A stretch of 34,237 bases of DNA, taken from assembly GCA_017515475.1 (NCBI GenBank), contig JAFWFS010000003.1, positions 1 to 34,237 on the forward strand, read 5' to 3'. Below the pieces are notes generated by a model. The model was not told where the DNA came from. It ran no database searches and saw only the letters and a program-made list of their open reading frames with translations. This stretch comes from Erysipelotrichaceae bacterium (GTDB lineage Bacteria > Bacillota_I > Bacilli_A > Erysipelotrichales > Erysipelotrichaceae). Below, in pieces: positions 14,679 through 23,845 of the stretch (position 1 is its first letter; each line of letters begins with the position of its first letter). The position numbers were made by a program, and so were the translations under genes.

Positions 14679-15144
14679 TGATACGCCATTCTTCTACCAG
14701 CCTGTCTAAAGAATAAACCGCATTTGCCGGACTGGTGGAAGGAAGAACGGCGGCTTCCATGTCAAGCTGTTCTTCCAGATATTTCCGATACAGCTTCAGG
14801 GCTGTTCTGCCGTTGACGTAAATCCTGCTGATCGATGTCTTGCCGATCAGTTTTTTTATGTCATTGGGCTTGACATTTCGGATCGAGCTGTCCGAGGAAC
14901 CCTCGATCTCGCAGGATGCCACGACATCCCACAGGGCAATTCCATTTCTTAGCAGCATTTTCTTCTTTTCTTCTATCGTTGCGGGAACGTCTTCTTCAAA
15001 TACTGCCGCAACAGTCTTCCAGAAACGATTCTGCGGATGACCGTAGAAGAAACCGGCCTTTCTTGACCTGACAGAAGGAAAAGATCCCAGGATCAGGATC
15101 TTTGAATCTTTGTCATAAACGGGTTCTATCTGATGATATTCCAT
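14665..15144 (-). CDS. DNA-deoxyinosine glycosylase (UDG superfamily)
   Basis: 159 aa. The block GSFPSVRSRKAGFFYGHPQNRFW (about 20-42) and the LWDVVASCEIEGSSDSSI segment match the small hypoxanthine-DNA glycosylase family (TIGR04274). The C-terminal LPSTSPAN is the leucine-loop motif. It removes deaminated adenine from DNA. Its ATG overlaps the stop of the permease gene by one base (TAATG), so translation is coupled. No terminator is visible at its 3' end, which runs 14 bases into the HAD gene. Confidence 0.88.
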   Translation of the reverse strand: MEYHQIEPVYDKDSKILILGSFPSVRSRKAGFFYGHPQNRFWKTVAAVFEEDVPATIEEKKKMLLRNGIALWDVVASCEIEGSSDSSIRNVKPNDIKKLIGKTSISRIYVNGRTALKLYRKYLEEQLDMEAAVLPSTSPANAVYSLDRLVEEWRIIKES

Positions 15145-16199
15145 TACTGCGCCTGTTTTTTCTTTCTCATCTGGAAGAAAGACAATGCCAGCGGGAATCC
15201 GAACATGCCGACAGCCGAGAACATCCTGGCGCCGACGATCATGGTGATCAGCGTAGCCAGAGGGTGCAGATCAAGACTGGTTCCGACCATTTTCGGCTCT
15301 ATGATATTCCGGATAATCGTAATGATGATATACAGGACCAGCAGTTCGATGCCAAGAAGCGCTCTGCCCGTGATCAGACAGCTCAGTCCCCAGGGGATCA
15401 GAACCGTTCCGACACCCAATACCGGAAGAATATCCAGGAAGGCAATCATGAAGGACCACATGCCGCTGTTGGAGATGCCAAAGACCGTCATACCGATGAG
15501 CAGTTCCACAAAAGTTATTCCCATGATCGAAGCGTAGGAACCGAAGATCTTCAGCAGGACATTCTCAAAGAAATCCTTGATCTCACAGAAGACATTCAGA
15601 GCCTTTTCAGGCAGAGAAGCGATAAAACGCTCGGAGATGTTTTCGTAATCGAAAACCATATAGAAAGAAGTCGTGATGGCTACCAGGATCGATACCAGAA
15701 CCTGCGGAACATTGGTGATGATTGATGTTGTCGTCTTGGCCATTCCCGATACGACGGAAGACAGAATGGACTTGATGGAATCGAAGATGCCGTCGGTGAA
15801 GTTTTTCAGCAGTTCCCTGATGTTTCTAGGAAGCTGATAGGCTGCAGCGTATATGCTGTCTTCCATGGAAGAGATATAAGGCTCTACCGTGCCGGTGTAG
15901 AAGTCAGGAAGCGTCTTGATGAAGTCGGCGAGCTTGCTGATGCCCAGAGATACGATCAGGATGATGATCAGCAGGACCAGCAGGTAGATGAGCGTCAGAG
16001 TAATGCCTCTGTACAGTTTCCTGTCGTTTTTAAAAAACCTTTTGTTAGCCTTGACGGCTGCATAGGCAAAAAGAAAGCCCATGATGAAAGGAAACAGCAG
16101 TCCCAGAAGATAGTTCACGCTGAAATAAACGATGCCGAAGATGACGGCAATATACAAAACGTTGATAATCAGTTCTTTCTTTTTCTCCATACTGTTCAT
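15144..16199 (-). CDS. AI-2E family transporter (YtvI/PerM-like)
   Basis: 351 aa. Two N-terminal helices pairs (12-45, 62-90) are followed by a long amphipathic stretch and then helices including VSILVAITTSFYMVFDY and the conserved late block LDILPVLGVGTVLIPWG, with the C-terminal RNIIEPKMVGTSLDLHPLATLI typical of PF01594. Some relatives (YtvI) are sporulation proteins, others sodium-proton antiporters. TAAAAT lies six bases before the ATG; GGAG falls inside those six bases. A second ATG at codon 4 (16190) is possible. Confidence 0.88.
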   Translation of the reverse strand: MNSMEKKKELIINVLYIAVIFGIVYFSVNYLLGLLFPFIMGFLFAYAAVKANKRFFKNDRKLYRGITLTLIYLLVLLIIILIVSLGISKLADFIKTLPDFYTGTVEPYISSMEDSIYAAAYQLPRNIRELLKNFTDGIFDSIKSILSSVVSGMAKTTTSIITNVPQVLVSILVAITTSFYMVFDYENISERFIASLPEKALNVFCEIKDFFENVLLKIFGSYASIMGITFVELLIGMTVFGISNSGMWSFMIAFLDILPVLGVGTVLIPWGLSCLITGRALLGIELLVLYIIITIIRNIIEPKMVGTSLDLHPLATLITMIVGARMFSAVGMFGFPLALSFFQMRKKKQAQ

Positions 16200-16205
16200 A
16201 ACTCC

Positions 16206-16211
16206 ATTTTA
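16206..16211 (-). promoter_or_regulatory. -10 box of the AI-2E-type gene, six bases from ATG
   Basis: TAAAAT on the minus strand, followed by GGAGTT and the ATG at 16199. It lies just beyond the terminator hairpin of the upstream gene, so a separate transcription start is sensible. Confidence 0.5.
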
Positions 16212-16224
16212 AGCCAAAAGTCCC

Positions 16225-16246
16225 AAAAAAAGTAGCTGTCGCTACT
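16225..16246 (-). terminator. Terminator of the PPase-like gene
   Basis: AGTAGC (16246-16241) pairs with GCTACT (16236-16231) around GACA on the minus strand, then seven T. The hairpin begins inside the stop codon of the gene. Confidence 0.88.
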
Positions 16247-16628
16247 CTGTTTCACCCCACGCAGGAATGATCTTGCCCCTTTTCAGCAGGACCGATTTCT
16301 GATAGTCGGTACAGTTCAGGAAACGGAGTATCTCCTCGCATTCCTCATCGTTTACACCTACCAGCGCTTTCACTTCGAAACGCTTGTTGATGATATCGGC
16401 GCAAAGAACGATCGCATCGACTCTCTTGCCCTGCGGCGTCCTGAATACTTCCATCGGCGTTTCGTTGTCGCTGTTTAACGTCTTAACATAACCGAAATCG
16501 CAGGGATAGTTCAAAGAAGGATACATCTTGTGCGCACTGCCCTTTTTGTTTGTCAACTTAAAATCACCGGAAGAATACAGCGTATCTACCTTCTGCCAGA
16601 AATAAGCATTGTTTTCAAACTCTTTCAT
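16242..16628 (-). CDS. Family I inorganic pyrophosphatase-like protein, metal site altered
   Basis: 128 aa. The frame FWQKVDTL, KGSAHKMYP, YPCDFGYVKT and VDAIVLCADI follows the short Firmicutes proteins annotated as inorganic pyrophosphatase (KGSxHPRYP, YPxDYGY). In those the next segment carries the metal-binding aspartates (GDGxGIDVW); here residues 53-61 read SDNETPMEV, so two of the usual acids are lost. It may not hydrolyse pyrophosphate. It has a good leadered promoter and a GAGGT site nine bases from the ATG. Confidence 0.7.
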   Translation of the reverse strand: MKEFENNAYFWQKVDTLYSSGDFKLTNKKGSAHKMYPSLNYPCDFGYVKTLNSDNETPMEVFRTPQGKRVDAIVLCADIINKRFEVKALVGVNDEECEEILRFLNCTDYQKSVLLKRGKIIPAWGETE

Positions 16629-16653
16629 AACTTAACTACCTCAAAACATAAAC

Positions 16654-16682
16654 AATATAACATAATAAAACATTATTGTAAA
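16654..16682 (-). promoter_or_regulatory. Promoter of the PPase-like gene
   Basis: TTTACA (16682-16677), a 17-base spacer, and TATATT (16659-16654) preceded by TGT as an extended -10. The leader is about 19 bases and carries GAGGT. One of the best canonical promoters in the window. Confidence 0.7.
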
Positions 16683-16703
16683 TCTTTTCAGTTTTGAAAA
16701 TTT

Positions 16704-17258
16704 TTACAAGTTTGTTTTGAGACAGATTCTGGTTTTCTGCAGGAAATCTTCCACCTCATAGCACCGGTAAGCTTCCATGGCCTTCAGAAGAATCATCAGA
16801 CAGGCAAAAGAATCCGACTTGGCGTTGTGATGGGACAGATCGATATTGAGGTATTCTGCTACCGTGTTCAGACGGTGATTGTACAGTTCGGGATATACTC
16901 TTCTGGATATGGAGACGGTGTCGAGAAAATCGAAACGGATGCGGTCCAGACCGTAGACATCGCATACCGCATTGAGTACGCCTACATCGAATAAGGTGTT
17001 ATGCGCAACGACGACACTCCCCTTCAGGATCTCGCAAAGCTCATCGTAGTAATAGGCAAATTCCTGCTCATTCTCTACATCTTCCGGATAGATGCCGTGG
17101 ATGTGGGTATTGGTAAAATAATTGTAGCGGTAATGCGGCTTGAAATACCATTCGAAGTTGTCCAGTATTTCACCGTCTTCATAAACGGCGATGCCTAAAG
17201 AACAGGCAGAAGCGCTGCTGGCATTGGCTGTTTCAAAATCGATGGCCGTTATCCTCAT
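16704..17258 (-). CDS. DEDDh 3'-5' exonuclease (DnaQ/epsilon-like)
   Basis: 184 aa. ExoI has Asp7 and Glu9 (AIDFETA), ExoII Asp91 (AHNTLFDVG), ExoIII His144 and Asp149 (HHNAKSDS). The length and lack of other domains fit stand-alone proofreading-type or RNase-T-like exonucleases of Firmicutes. The start codon overlaps the stop of the upstream membrane-protein gene by ATGA, so the pair is translationally coupled. Confidence 0.92.
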   Translation of the reverse strand: MRITAIDFETANASSASACSLGIAVYEDGEILDNFEWYFKPHYRYNYFTNTHIHGIYPEDVENEQEFAYYYDELCEILKGSVVVAHNTLFDVGVLNAVCDVYGLDRIRFDFLDTVSISRRVYPELYNHRLNTVAEYLNIDLSHHNAKSDSFACLMILLKAMEAYRCYEVEDFLQKTRICLKTNL

Positions 17259-17695
17259 CCGTTCCCTTTCAGATGCTTCTCTTTCAGAAAACGGTTCATG
17301 GAACTCTCGAACAGAGTCTTGGAAAAAGCTTCCAGTCTTTCCGTTGTACCGTCCTTCAGATCAATGTACAGATAGTCCCTGTTTGTTCCCCACCTGTAAT
17401 GCCAGGAAACGACATCTTCATAGTAGATCAGGAAACAGTTCTTCTTGTCTGCACGGTTATATAAAACAAGATAATCCTGATAGAATTCGATCAGTACGAC
17501 TCTAGGCATGTAGGCCATGGCCATGACGGATGTGACGATCATCATGGTACCGTAGAGGCTTGGTATCTTAAACAGAAAAGAAAGAAAACCGAGCAGCATC
17601 AGAAACAGAAAAACGATGTTGGGTTTGGCATCGATACGGCTGATCAGCAGATCGTCCGCAGGAAGATTATAGGTTTTCAGTTCTTTTGATTTCAT
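17255..17695 (-). CDS. Small membrane protein with two helices and a PH-like tail
   Basis: 146 aa, no family recognised with certainty. Residues 27-42 and 47-65 are hydrophobic helices. The remainder (VLIEFYQDYLVLYNR, YYEDVVSWHYRWG, YLYIDLKDGTTERLEAF) is a beta-rich pattern like bacterial PH/DUF304-type domains, with a last helix FESSMNRFLKEK. It is coupled to the exonuclease gene. Leaderless start: TATACT lies six bases before the ATG. Confidence 0.75.
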   Translation of the reverse strand: MKSKELKTYNLPADDLLISRIDAKPNIVFLFLMLLGFLSFLFKIPSLYGTMMIVTSVMAMAYMPRVVLIEFYQDYLVLYNRADKKNCFLIYYEDVVSWHYRWGTNRDYLYIDLKDGTTERLEAFSKTLFESSMNRFLKEKHLKGNG

Positions 17696-17701
17696 AACTT
17701 T

Positions 17702-18865
<1,164 letters not shown>

Positions 18866-18866
<1 letters not shown>

Positions 18867-19891
18867 TGAGACTCAGCGATTTTGATTTTGAACTTCCTGA
18901 AGAACTGATTGCCCAGCATCCGACGGAGAAAAGAGACAATTCCAGGCTCCTTATTCTGCACAAGAATACCGGAGAGATCGAACACAGACATTTCTACGAC
19001 ATCATCGACTATCTGAAACCGGGAGATGTTCTTGTCAGAAACAATTCCAAAGTCATTCCTGCCCGTCTCTACGGAACCAAGAAGGATACGGGGGCTAAGG
19101 TCGAAGTCCTGATCCTGAAGATGCAGGGCGACATCTGCGAATGTCTGTGCGGCAACGCCAAGGCGATCAAGACCGGGACGGTCATTGAATTTTCCGATAA
19201 ACTCTATGGTGAATGCGTCGAAAGAAAAGAAGAAGGGATCCGGATCTTCCGGATGCACTGTCAGGGAATATTCCTGGAAGTACTCAACGAGATCGGGCTG
19301 ATGCCTACGCCTCCCTACATCCATGAGAAACTGCAGGACAAGGACCGTTACAACAACGTCTATGCCAGGATCAACGGCTCCGCCGCCTGTCCTACCGCCG
19401 GTCTGCATTTCACGGAAGAACTGACAGAAAAGATCAAGGAGAAGGGCATTGAAGTCCTGGATCTTACTCTGCATGTCGGACTGGGAACATTCAAGCCGGT
19501 CAAGGAAGACAACATCGAAGACCATGTGATGCATTCGGAACACTACAGCATGTCCGCCGAGACGGCTGAAAGACTGAATCTGGCCAAGAAGGAAGGCAGG
19601 AGGATCATCGCGGTCGGCACGACTTCAACCAGAACCCTGGAAACGGTCATGAACCGTTTCGGTGAATTCAGGGAATGTTCCGGCGATACTGCCATCTTTA
19701 TCTATCCGCCGTATGAATTCAAGGCAATAGATGCCCAGATCACCAATTTCCATCTGCCGAAATCCACGCTGATCATGATGATTGCGGCAGAATGTTCCAG
19801 GGAAATGATCCTGAATGCCTATCGGGTCGCCATAGAAAACAAATACCGTTTCTTCTCCTTTGGAGATTCCATGTTTATCGATAACGAATAA
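18866..19891 (+). CDS. queA: S-adenosylmethionine:tRNA ribosyltransferase-isomerase
   Basis: 341 aa, full length. It starts LSDFDFELPEELIAQHPTEKRDNSRLL and contains LVRNNSKVIPARLYG, GLHFTEEL, TLHVGLGTFKPV and FHLPKSTLIMM, all signature blocks of QueA. It converts preQ1 in tRNA to epoxyqueuosine. The ATG overlaps the tgt stop by one base and a GAGAGGGG site lies ahead. Confidence 0.97.
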
Positions 19892-19908
19892 AACACAAGG
19901 TAACAGAT

Positions 19909-22320
19909 ATGAGATCACTTGCCATCATTGCAATCATACCCGTCGTCACAAGTCTGATTCTGCATATTCTTTTTCATACCGGAAAGATGCAGTCTCTATC
20001 CTATATGAAAAAGCAGATAATTGCCGGCGTTGTTTTCGGCATTATTGCCATCTGTTCTACCGAATTCGGCGTTCCTTTCAACGGTGCGATCATTAATGTC
20101 AGAGATTCGGCTCCTTTGTGCGCCGCTCTGATCTTCGGTTCTCCCGCCGGTCTGATTGCCGGGTTTATCGGCGGCATTGAAAGATGGTTCTGCGTCTATT
20201 GGGGCGGAGGCTACTATACCAGACTGGCCTGCAGCATTTCTACCTGTCTGACCGGTGTCATCGGCGCATTCCTGAAAAGGAATCTCTTCGACGACAAGAT
20301 TCCCGACTGGAGTCATGCCTTTATCATCGGCGTCATCTGTGAAGTCATCCACATGCTGATGATCTTCTTTACGAACATGACTGATGTCAAAACAGCCTTC
20401 CAGTATGTAGAAGCCTGTTCCGTTCCGATGATTTTCCTGAATGCGATCGCCGTTTCTTTCACCGCGTTCCTGATCGACAGCGTCAGTCCCGAGTTTCACT
20501 CTTCAGAAAAGAAACAGAGTCTATCCGTACAGTTCCAGAAGATCCTGATCTACATTGTTCTGATCGGCTTTATTACCAGTACCGTTTTTTCTCAGGTGCT
20601 TCAGAACGAGATTTCGGAGACGGAAACGGATGAACTGCTGCGGATGAATATCCTGGATGTGGTAGCGGATGTCAAATCCCAGTCCGATGAGGCGCTGCTG
20701 AGCATCAACAGGGTCGTTGTGGATGAAATCACCCTTTTCCCTGATTCCGACCTGAAAGAGATGAAGAAGCGTTTTAACGTCTCGGAGATCGATATTATCG
20801 ATGACAGCGGGATCATTACCGCTTCCAGCGAAGAAGAAAATGTCGGCTTCGACATGGCTTCCGGAGAACAGTCGAGAGAGTTCCTCTGCCTGCTGGAAGG
20901 AACGGAATACTTCGTTCAGGAATACCAGCCGATGGCAAAAGACAGCAGCATCATGCACAAGTATTCCGGCATTGCGATCGACAAAGGATTTATTCAGGTC
21001 GCCTATGGCGAAAAAGAATTCCGTGAAGACCTGAGCGTACGGCTGAGAAACGTAGCGACTTACCGTCATATCGGCGAAAGCGGAAGCATACTGATAATCG
21101 ACAATGAAGGAAACATCGTTTCCATTTCTCTGAACGATGCCGATATAGACAATACGGAATACCGGGTCGAACTTGATCCGGACGGGACCGAGGAATATAC
21201 CGTATATCAGGCCAAGATCAACGATGCCGATTACTACTACATGTTTACCAATACGGAAGGATTCCAGATCTACGCGATTCTTCCATGCATAGAGGCGGAC
21301 TTCTCCAAAAAGCTTTCCGTCTATCTGAATCTGTTCCTTGAATCCATTATTTTCGGTGCACTTTTTGTTGCGATCTATTTCATTATCAAGCTGCTGATCG
21401 TCAACAACATTCAGAAGATCAACGATTCTCTGGCAGAGATTACGGAAGGAAATCTGGATAATGAGGTCAATATCCGCATCAACAAAGAATTCAGTTCTCT
21501 TTCTGACGGCATCAATACGACGGTCGCGTCCTTGAAACACTTCATCGCCGAAGCGAACCAGAGAATCGACAATGAGCTGAAATATGCCGCACAGATACAG
21601 TCTTCCGCCCTTCCTTCTCTTTTCCCGGAAAGAGAAGAATACGAGATCTATGCGCTGATGGATCCGGCAAAGGAAGTAGGTGGCGACTTCTACGACTTCT
21701 ATGAGATCAGACATCATGTTCTTGTCTTTATGGTTGCCGATGTTGCAGGGAAAGGAATTCCGGCTTCGCTGTTCATGATGCGCGCCAAGACCATTCTGAA
21801 GACCTATGCCGAAAACAACATCTCGCTTTCCGATATCTTTACCAACGCCAACTACCAGCTATGCGAAGGAAACGATGCCGACATGTTTGTAACTGCCTGG
21901 ATGGCTTTCCTTGATCTGAATACCGGAGTAATGAAGTACGTAAATGCCGGACACAACAGACCGCTGATCAGAAGAAAAGACGGACAGTTCGAATATCTTC
22001 AGGGTCCTGCGGGATTCGTTCTGGGAGGCATGGAAGGAATTGTCTACAAGGAACAGACAACCACGCTTGAACCGGGTGACGAGCTTTTTCTATATACCGA
22101 CGGTGTTACCGAAGCCACAAGCACAGACAGCGAGCTCTTCGGCGATAACCGGCTGAAAGACTGTGCCAACAGGTACATCGGCCTGAATGCCAGAAATCTG
22201 TGCGACAAGATCAAGGAAGAAGTGGATGCTTTCTATGAAGGCAATGAACAATTTGACGATATTACCGAACTGTCGATGCAGTTCAAGAAACTGCATGTCG
22301 GAAAATCCAGAAAACAATGA
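19909..22320 (+). CDS. 5TMR_LYT-Cache-HAMP-PP2C (SpoIIE-type) membrane phosphatase
   Basis: 803 aa. Residues 1-195 form a 5TMR_LYT sensor (LytS/YhcK type) with the conserved NVRDSAPLCAALIFGSPAGL block. A further helix (210-228) leads to a Cache-like extracellular domain (230-465), then a helix at 472-498, a HAMP-like linker (500-545) and a PP2C SpoIIE domain (565-795). Metal-binding residues are present: GGDFYD at 591-596, VADVAGKG at 609-616, AGHN at 680-683 and YTDGVTEA at 729-736. It should dephosphorylate a serine/threonine target such as an anti-sigma antagonist in response to an external ligand; no partner is encoded nearby. It sits 17 bases after queA and overlaps queH by ATGA, so it is part of the queuosine operon. 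Confidence 0.88.
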   Translation: MRSLAIIAIIPVVTSLILHILFHTGKMQSLSYMKKQIIAGVVFGIIAICSTEFGVPFNGAIINVRDSAPLCAALIFGSPAGLIAGFIGGIERWFCVYWGGGYYTRLACSISTCLTGVIGAFLKRNLFDDKIPDWSHAFIIGVICEVIHMLMIFFTNMTDVKTAFQYVEACSVPMIFLNAIAVSFTAFLIDSVSPEFHSSEKKQSLSVQFQKILIYIVLIGFITSTVFSQVLQNEISETETDELLRMNILDVVADVKSQSDEALLSINRVVVDEITLFPDSDLKEMKKRFNVSEIDIIDDSGIITASSEEENVGFDMASGEQSREFLCLLEGTEYFVQEYQPMAKDSSIMHKYSGIAIDKGFIQVAYGEKEFREDLSVRLRNVATYRHIGESGSILIIDNEGNIVSISLNDADIDNTEYRVELDPDGTEEYTVYQAKINDADYYYMFTNTEGFQIYAILPCIEADFSKKLSVYLNLFLESIIFGALFVAIYFIIKLLIVNNIQKINDSLAEITEGNLDNEVNIRINKEFSSLSDGINTTVASLKHFIAEANQRIDNELKYAAQIQSSALPSLFPEREEYEIYALMDPAKEVGGDFYDFYEIRHHVLVFMVADVAGKGIPASLFMMRAKTILKTYAENNISLSDIFTNANYQLCEGNDADMFVTAWMAFLDLNTGVMKYVNAGHNRPLIRRKDGQFEYLQGPAGFVLGGMEGIVYKEQTTTLEPGDELFLYTDGVTEATSTDSELFGDNRLKDCANRYIGLNARNLCDKIKEEVDAFYEGNEQFDDITELSMQFKKLHVGKSRKQ

Positions 22321-22913
22321 ACAACTATCAGAAACAGATTGCCCAGATCAATGCATTAAAAGGAAAACCGGAACTCCTGATCCACATCTGCTGCGGGGTG
22401 TGTTCCGTGTATCCTTTGGAATATCTCCGGAAGCATTTCAGAATCACCGTCTTTTTCTCCAACTCCAACATCTATCCATATGAGGAGTATGAAAAAAGGC
22501 TGAACGCCTTAAAGACCTATCTGGATTATCTGAATGATGATTCGATCAGACTGATCGTCGATAAATACGATAACGTGAACTATACGGAAAAGCTTTCTGC
22601 CTTGAAGGATGAGCCGGAGGGCGGAAGAAGATGCAGGCTCTGCTACCGGATGAGGATGGGAGAGACTTTCAGATATGCAAAAAAGCACGGCTATGAATAC
22701 TGTACCACCGTCATGTCGATATCCAACAGGAAGAACGCCGACTGGCTTAACGAGATCGGCGAACAGCTGGAACTGGAGTATCCCGGTGTCATTTATCTGC
22801 ATGCCGACTTTAAAAAAGGCGACGGGATCACGATGAATGATCAGATGAACACCGGACTGAATCTGTATCATCAGAACTACTGTGGCTGCATCTATTCGAT
22901 CAGAGACGTATAA
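22317..22913 (+). CDS. queH: Epoxyqueuosine reductase QueH
   Basis: 198 aa. QueH (DUF208) motifs: HICCGVC with Cys25, Cys26 and Cys29; CRLCYRMRM with Cys106 and Cys109; and NYCGCIYS with Cys189 and Cys191. It is the non-cobalamin alternative to QueG, reducing epoxyqueuosine to queuosine with an iron-sulfur cluster. It completes the tgt-queA-queH set; genes for preQ1 synthesis are not in the window, so preQ1 or queuine may be salvaged or made elsewhere. Start is coupled to the phosphatase stop by ATGA. Confidence 0.93.
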   Translation: MNNYQKQIAQINALKGKPELLIHICCGVCSVYPLEYLRKHFRITVFFSNSNIYPYEEYEKRLNALKTYLDYLNDDSIRLIVDKYDNVNYTEKLSALKDEPEGGRRCRLCYRMRMGETFRYAKKHGYEYCTTVMSISNRKNADWLNEIGEQLELEYPGVIYLHADFKKGDGITMNDQMNTGLNLYHQNYCGCIYSIRDV

Positions 22914-22915
22914 GA

Positions 22916-22937
22916 AAAACACCCTTAAGGGTGTTTT
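22916..22937. terminator. Bidirectional terminator after queH
   Basis: A perfect 11+11 palindrome centred between 22926 and 22927, with T-rich flanks in both directions (22934-22941 plus; the A-run 22915-22919 on the complement). It ends the queuosine operon and the opposing CAT-like gene, and its right edge is two bases into the latter's stop codon. Confidence 0.85.
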
Positions 22938-23814
22938 ATTTCATGTTGATTCTCTGCCACATTTCATCAGAGAGTTTTTCATTTAACGGTTTTTCCAGCA
23001 GTTCCGGTTCTTCCAGCAGCAGCTGCATGATCTTGATGGACTTGGAGAAGTAGTAGCCGTCGGCTATCCTTTCATCGATCGTAAAGCCCAGTCTGACACC
23101 GTCCCTGAATTCTATCTTGTCGTTCTTGTAGAACGGCATTCTGCCGCTCTGACCTACGACTACAAACATTGAAGTAGTTCCCCAGTTGGTCAGATGATGG
23201 TAGCCGTCAGGAAGACCGATAGATCCCAGATTCGCCAGCACGCAGGAAGAATGATACGGATCGGTTTCAACCAGTGCCTTAGGGATCATTCCCTTCTTTT
23301 CCAGCCAGCAGACAAAGCTTAAGGCAGGACGGGAAATGAATTTCGGCAGTTTGTTGAACTTGTCCATAAAGCTGGTAGATTCGTCTACATAACTCTTGTT
23401 TTTAAGCTTCAGAAGCTGTCTTTTCAGTTCGTTGTGTACATCATCGATCGTCCATTCCGGTTTGGAATGGACGAAAGCCAGAACTTCGCCCCCGTCATCC
23501 TTGAATTCCTGCTTTACCGTAAAGGCAGCCGATACTTCGTTTCTTCTGTACATCTTACGGTTATGAATGAATAAAGAAAGCTTGCTGCGAAGCGTAATGG
23601 TCTTCAGAACAGCCGTGACAATGCACTGATACATGTTGTATTTGTAATCCGGATTGCCCTTGTTCTTCTTTTTCAGATATTTTTCCAGATTGGTCAGATC
23701 GACCTGAAAAGTAAAATATGCCTGATTGTCACATCTGTTTGGAAACATGAACGGCATAATAAAATGCATCGAATCAAGATCTTTCAGATATGTCGCATCA
23801 AATCTGTCTCTCAT
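22936..23814 (-). CDS. CAT/E2 acyltransferase-fold protein lacking the catalytic His
   Basis: 292 aa. The C-terminal half resembles the 2-oxoacid dehydrogenase acyltransferase/chloramphenicol acetyltransferase fold: VLANLGSIGL, FVVVGQSG, VRLGFTIDERIADGYYFSKSI. Where E2 enzymes read DHRVVDG this protein reads DERIADG (247-253), so the catalytic His is Glu248 while the DG pair is kept. No lipoyl or subunit-binding domain precedes it. Acyl transfer is doubtful; the protein may bind CoA or act on something else. AGGGGG lies ahead of the ATG. TAGAAT at 23845-23840 may be its own promoter, or it may be read from the upstream hydrolase gene. Confidence 0.75.
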   Translation of the reverse strand: MRDRFDATYLKDLDSMHFIMPFMFPNRCDNQAYFTFQVDLTNLEKYLKKKNKGNPDYKYNMYQCIVTAVLKTITLRSKLSLFIHNRKMYRRNEVSAAFTVKQEFKDDGGEVLAFVHSKPEWTIDDVHNELKRQLLKLKNKSYVDESTSFMDKFNKLPKFISRPALSFVCWLEKKGMIPKALVETDPYHSSCVLANLGSIGLPDGYHHLTNWGTTSMFVVVGQSGRMPFYKNDKIEFRDGVRLGFTIDERIADGYYFSKSIKIMQLLLEEPELLEKPLNEKLSDEMWQRINMK

Positions 23815-23845
23815 AATAGCCCCCTAATATAACGAATCTATTCTA

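Noticed and set aside
20521..21717. A 398-codon open frame antisense to the PP2C phosphatase gene
   Set aside because: It lies wholly opposite a gene with clear domains, has no recognisable motifs and no ribosome site. Long antisense frames arise here from codon bias.
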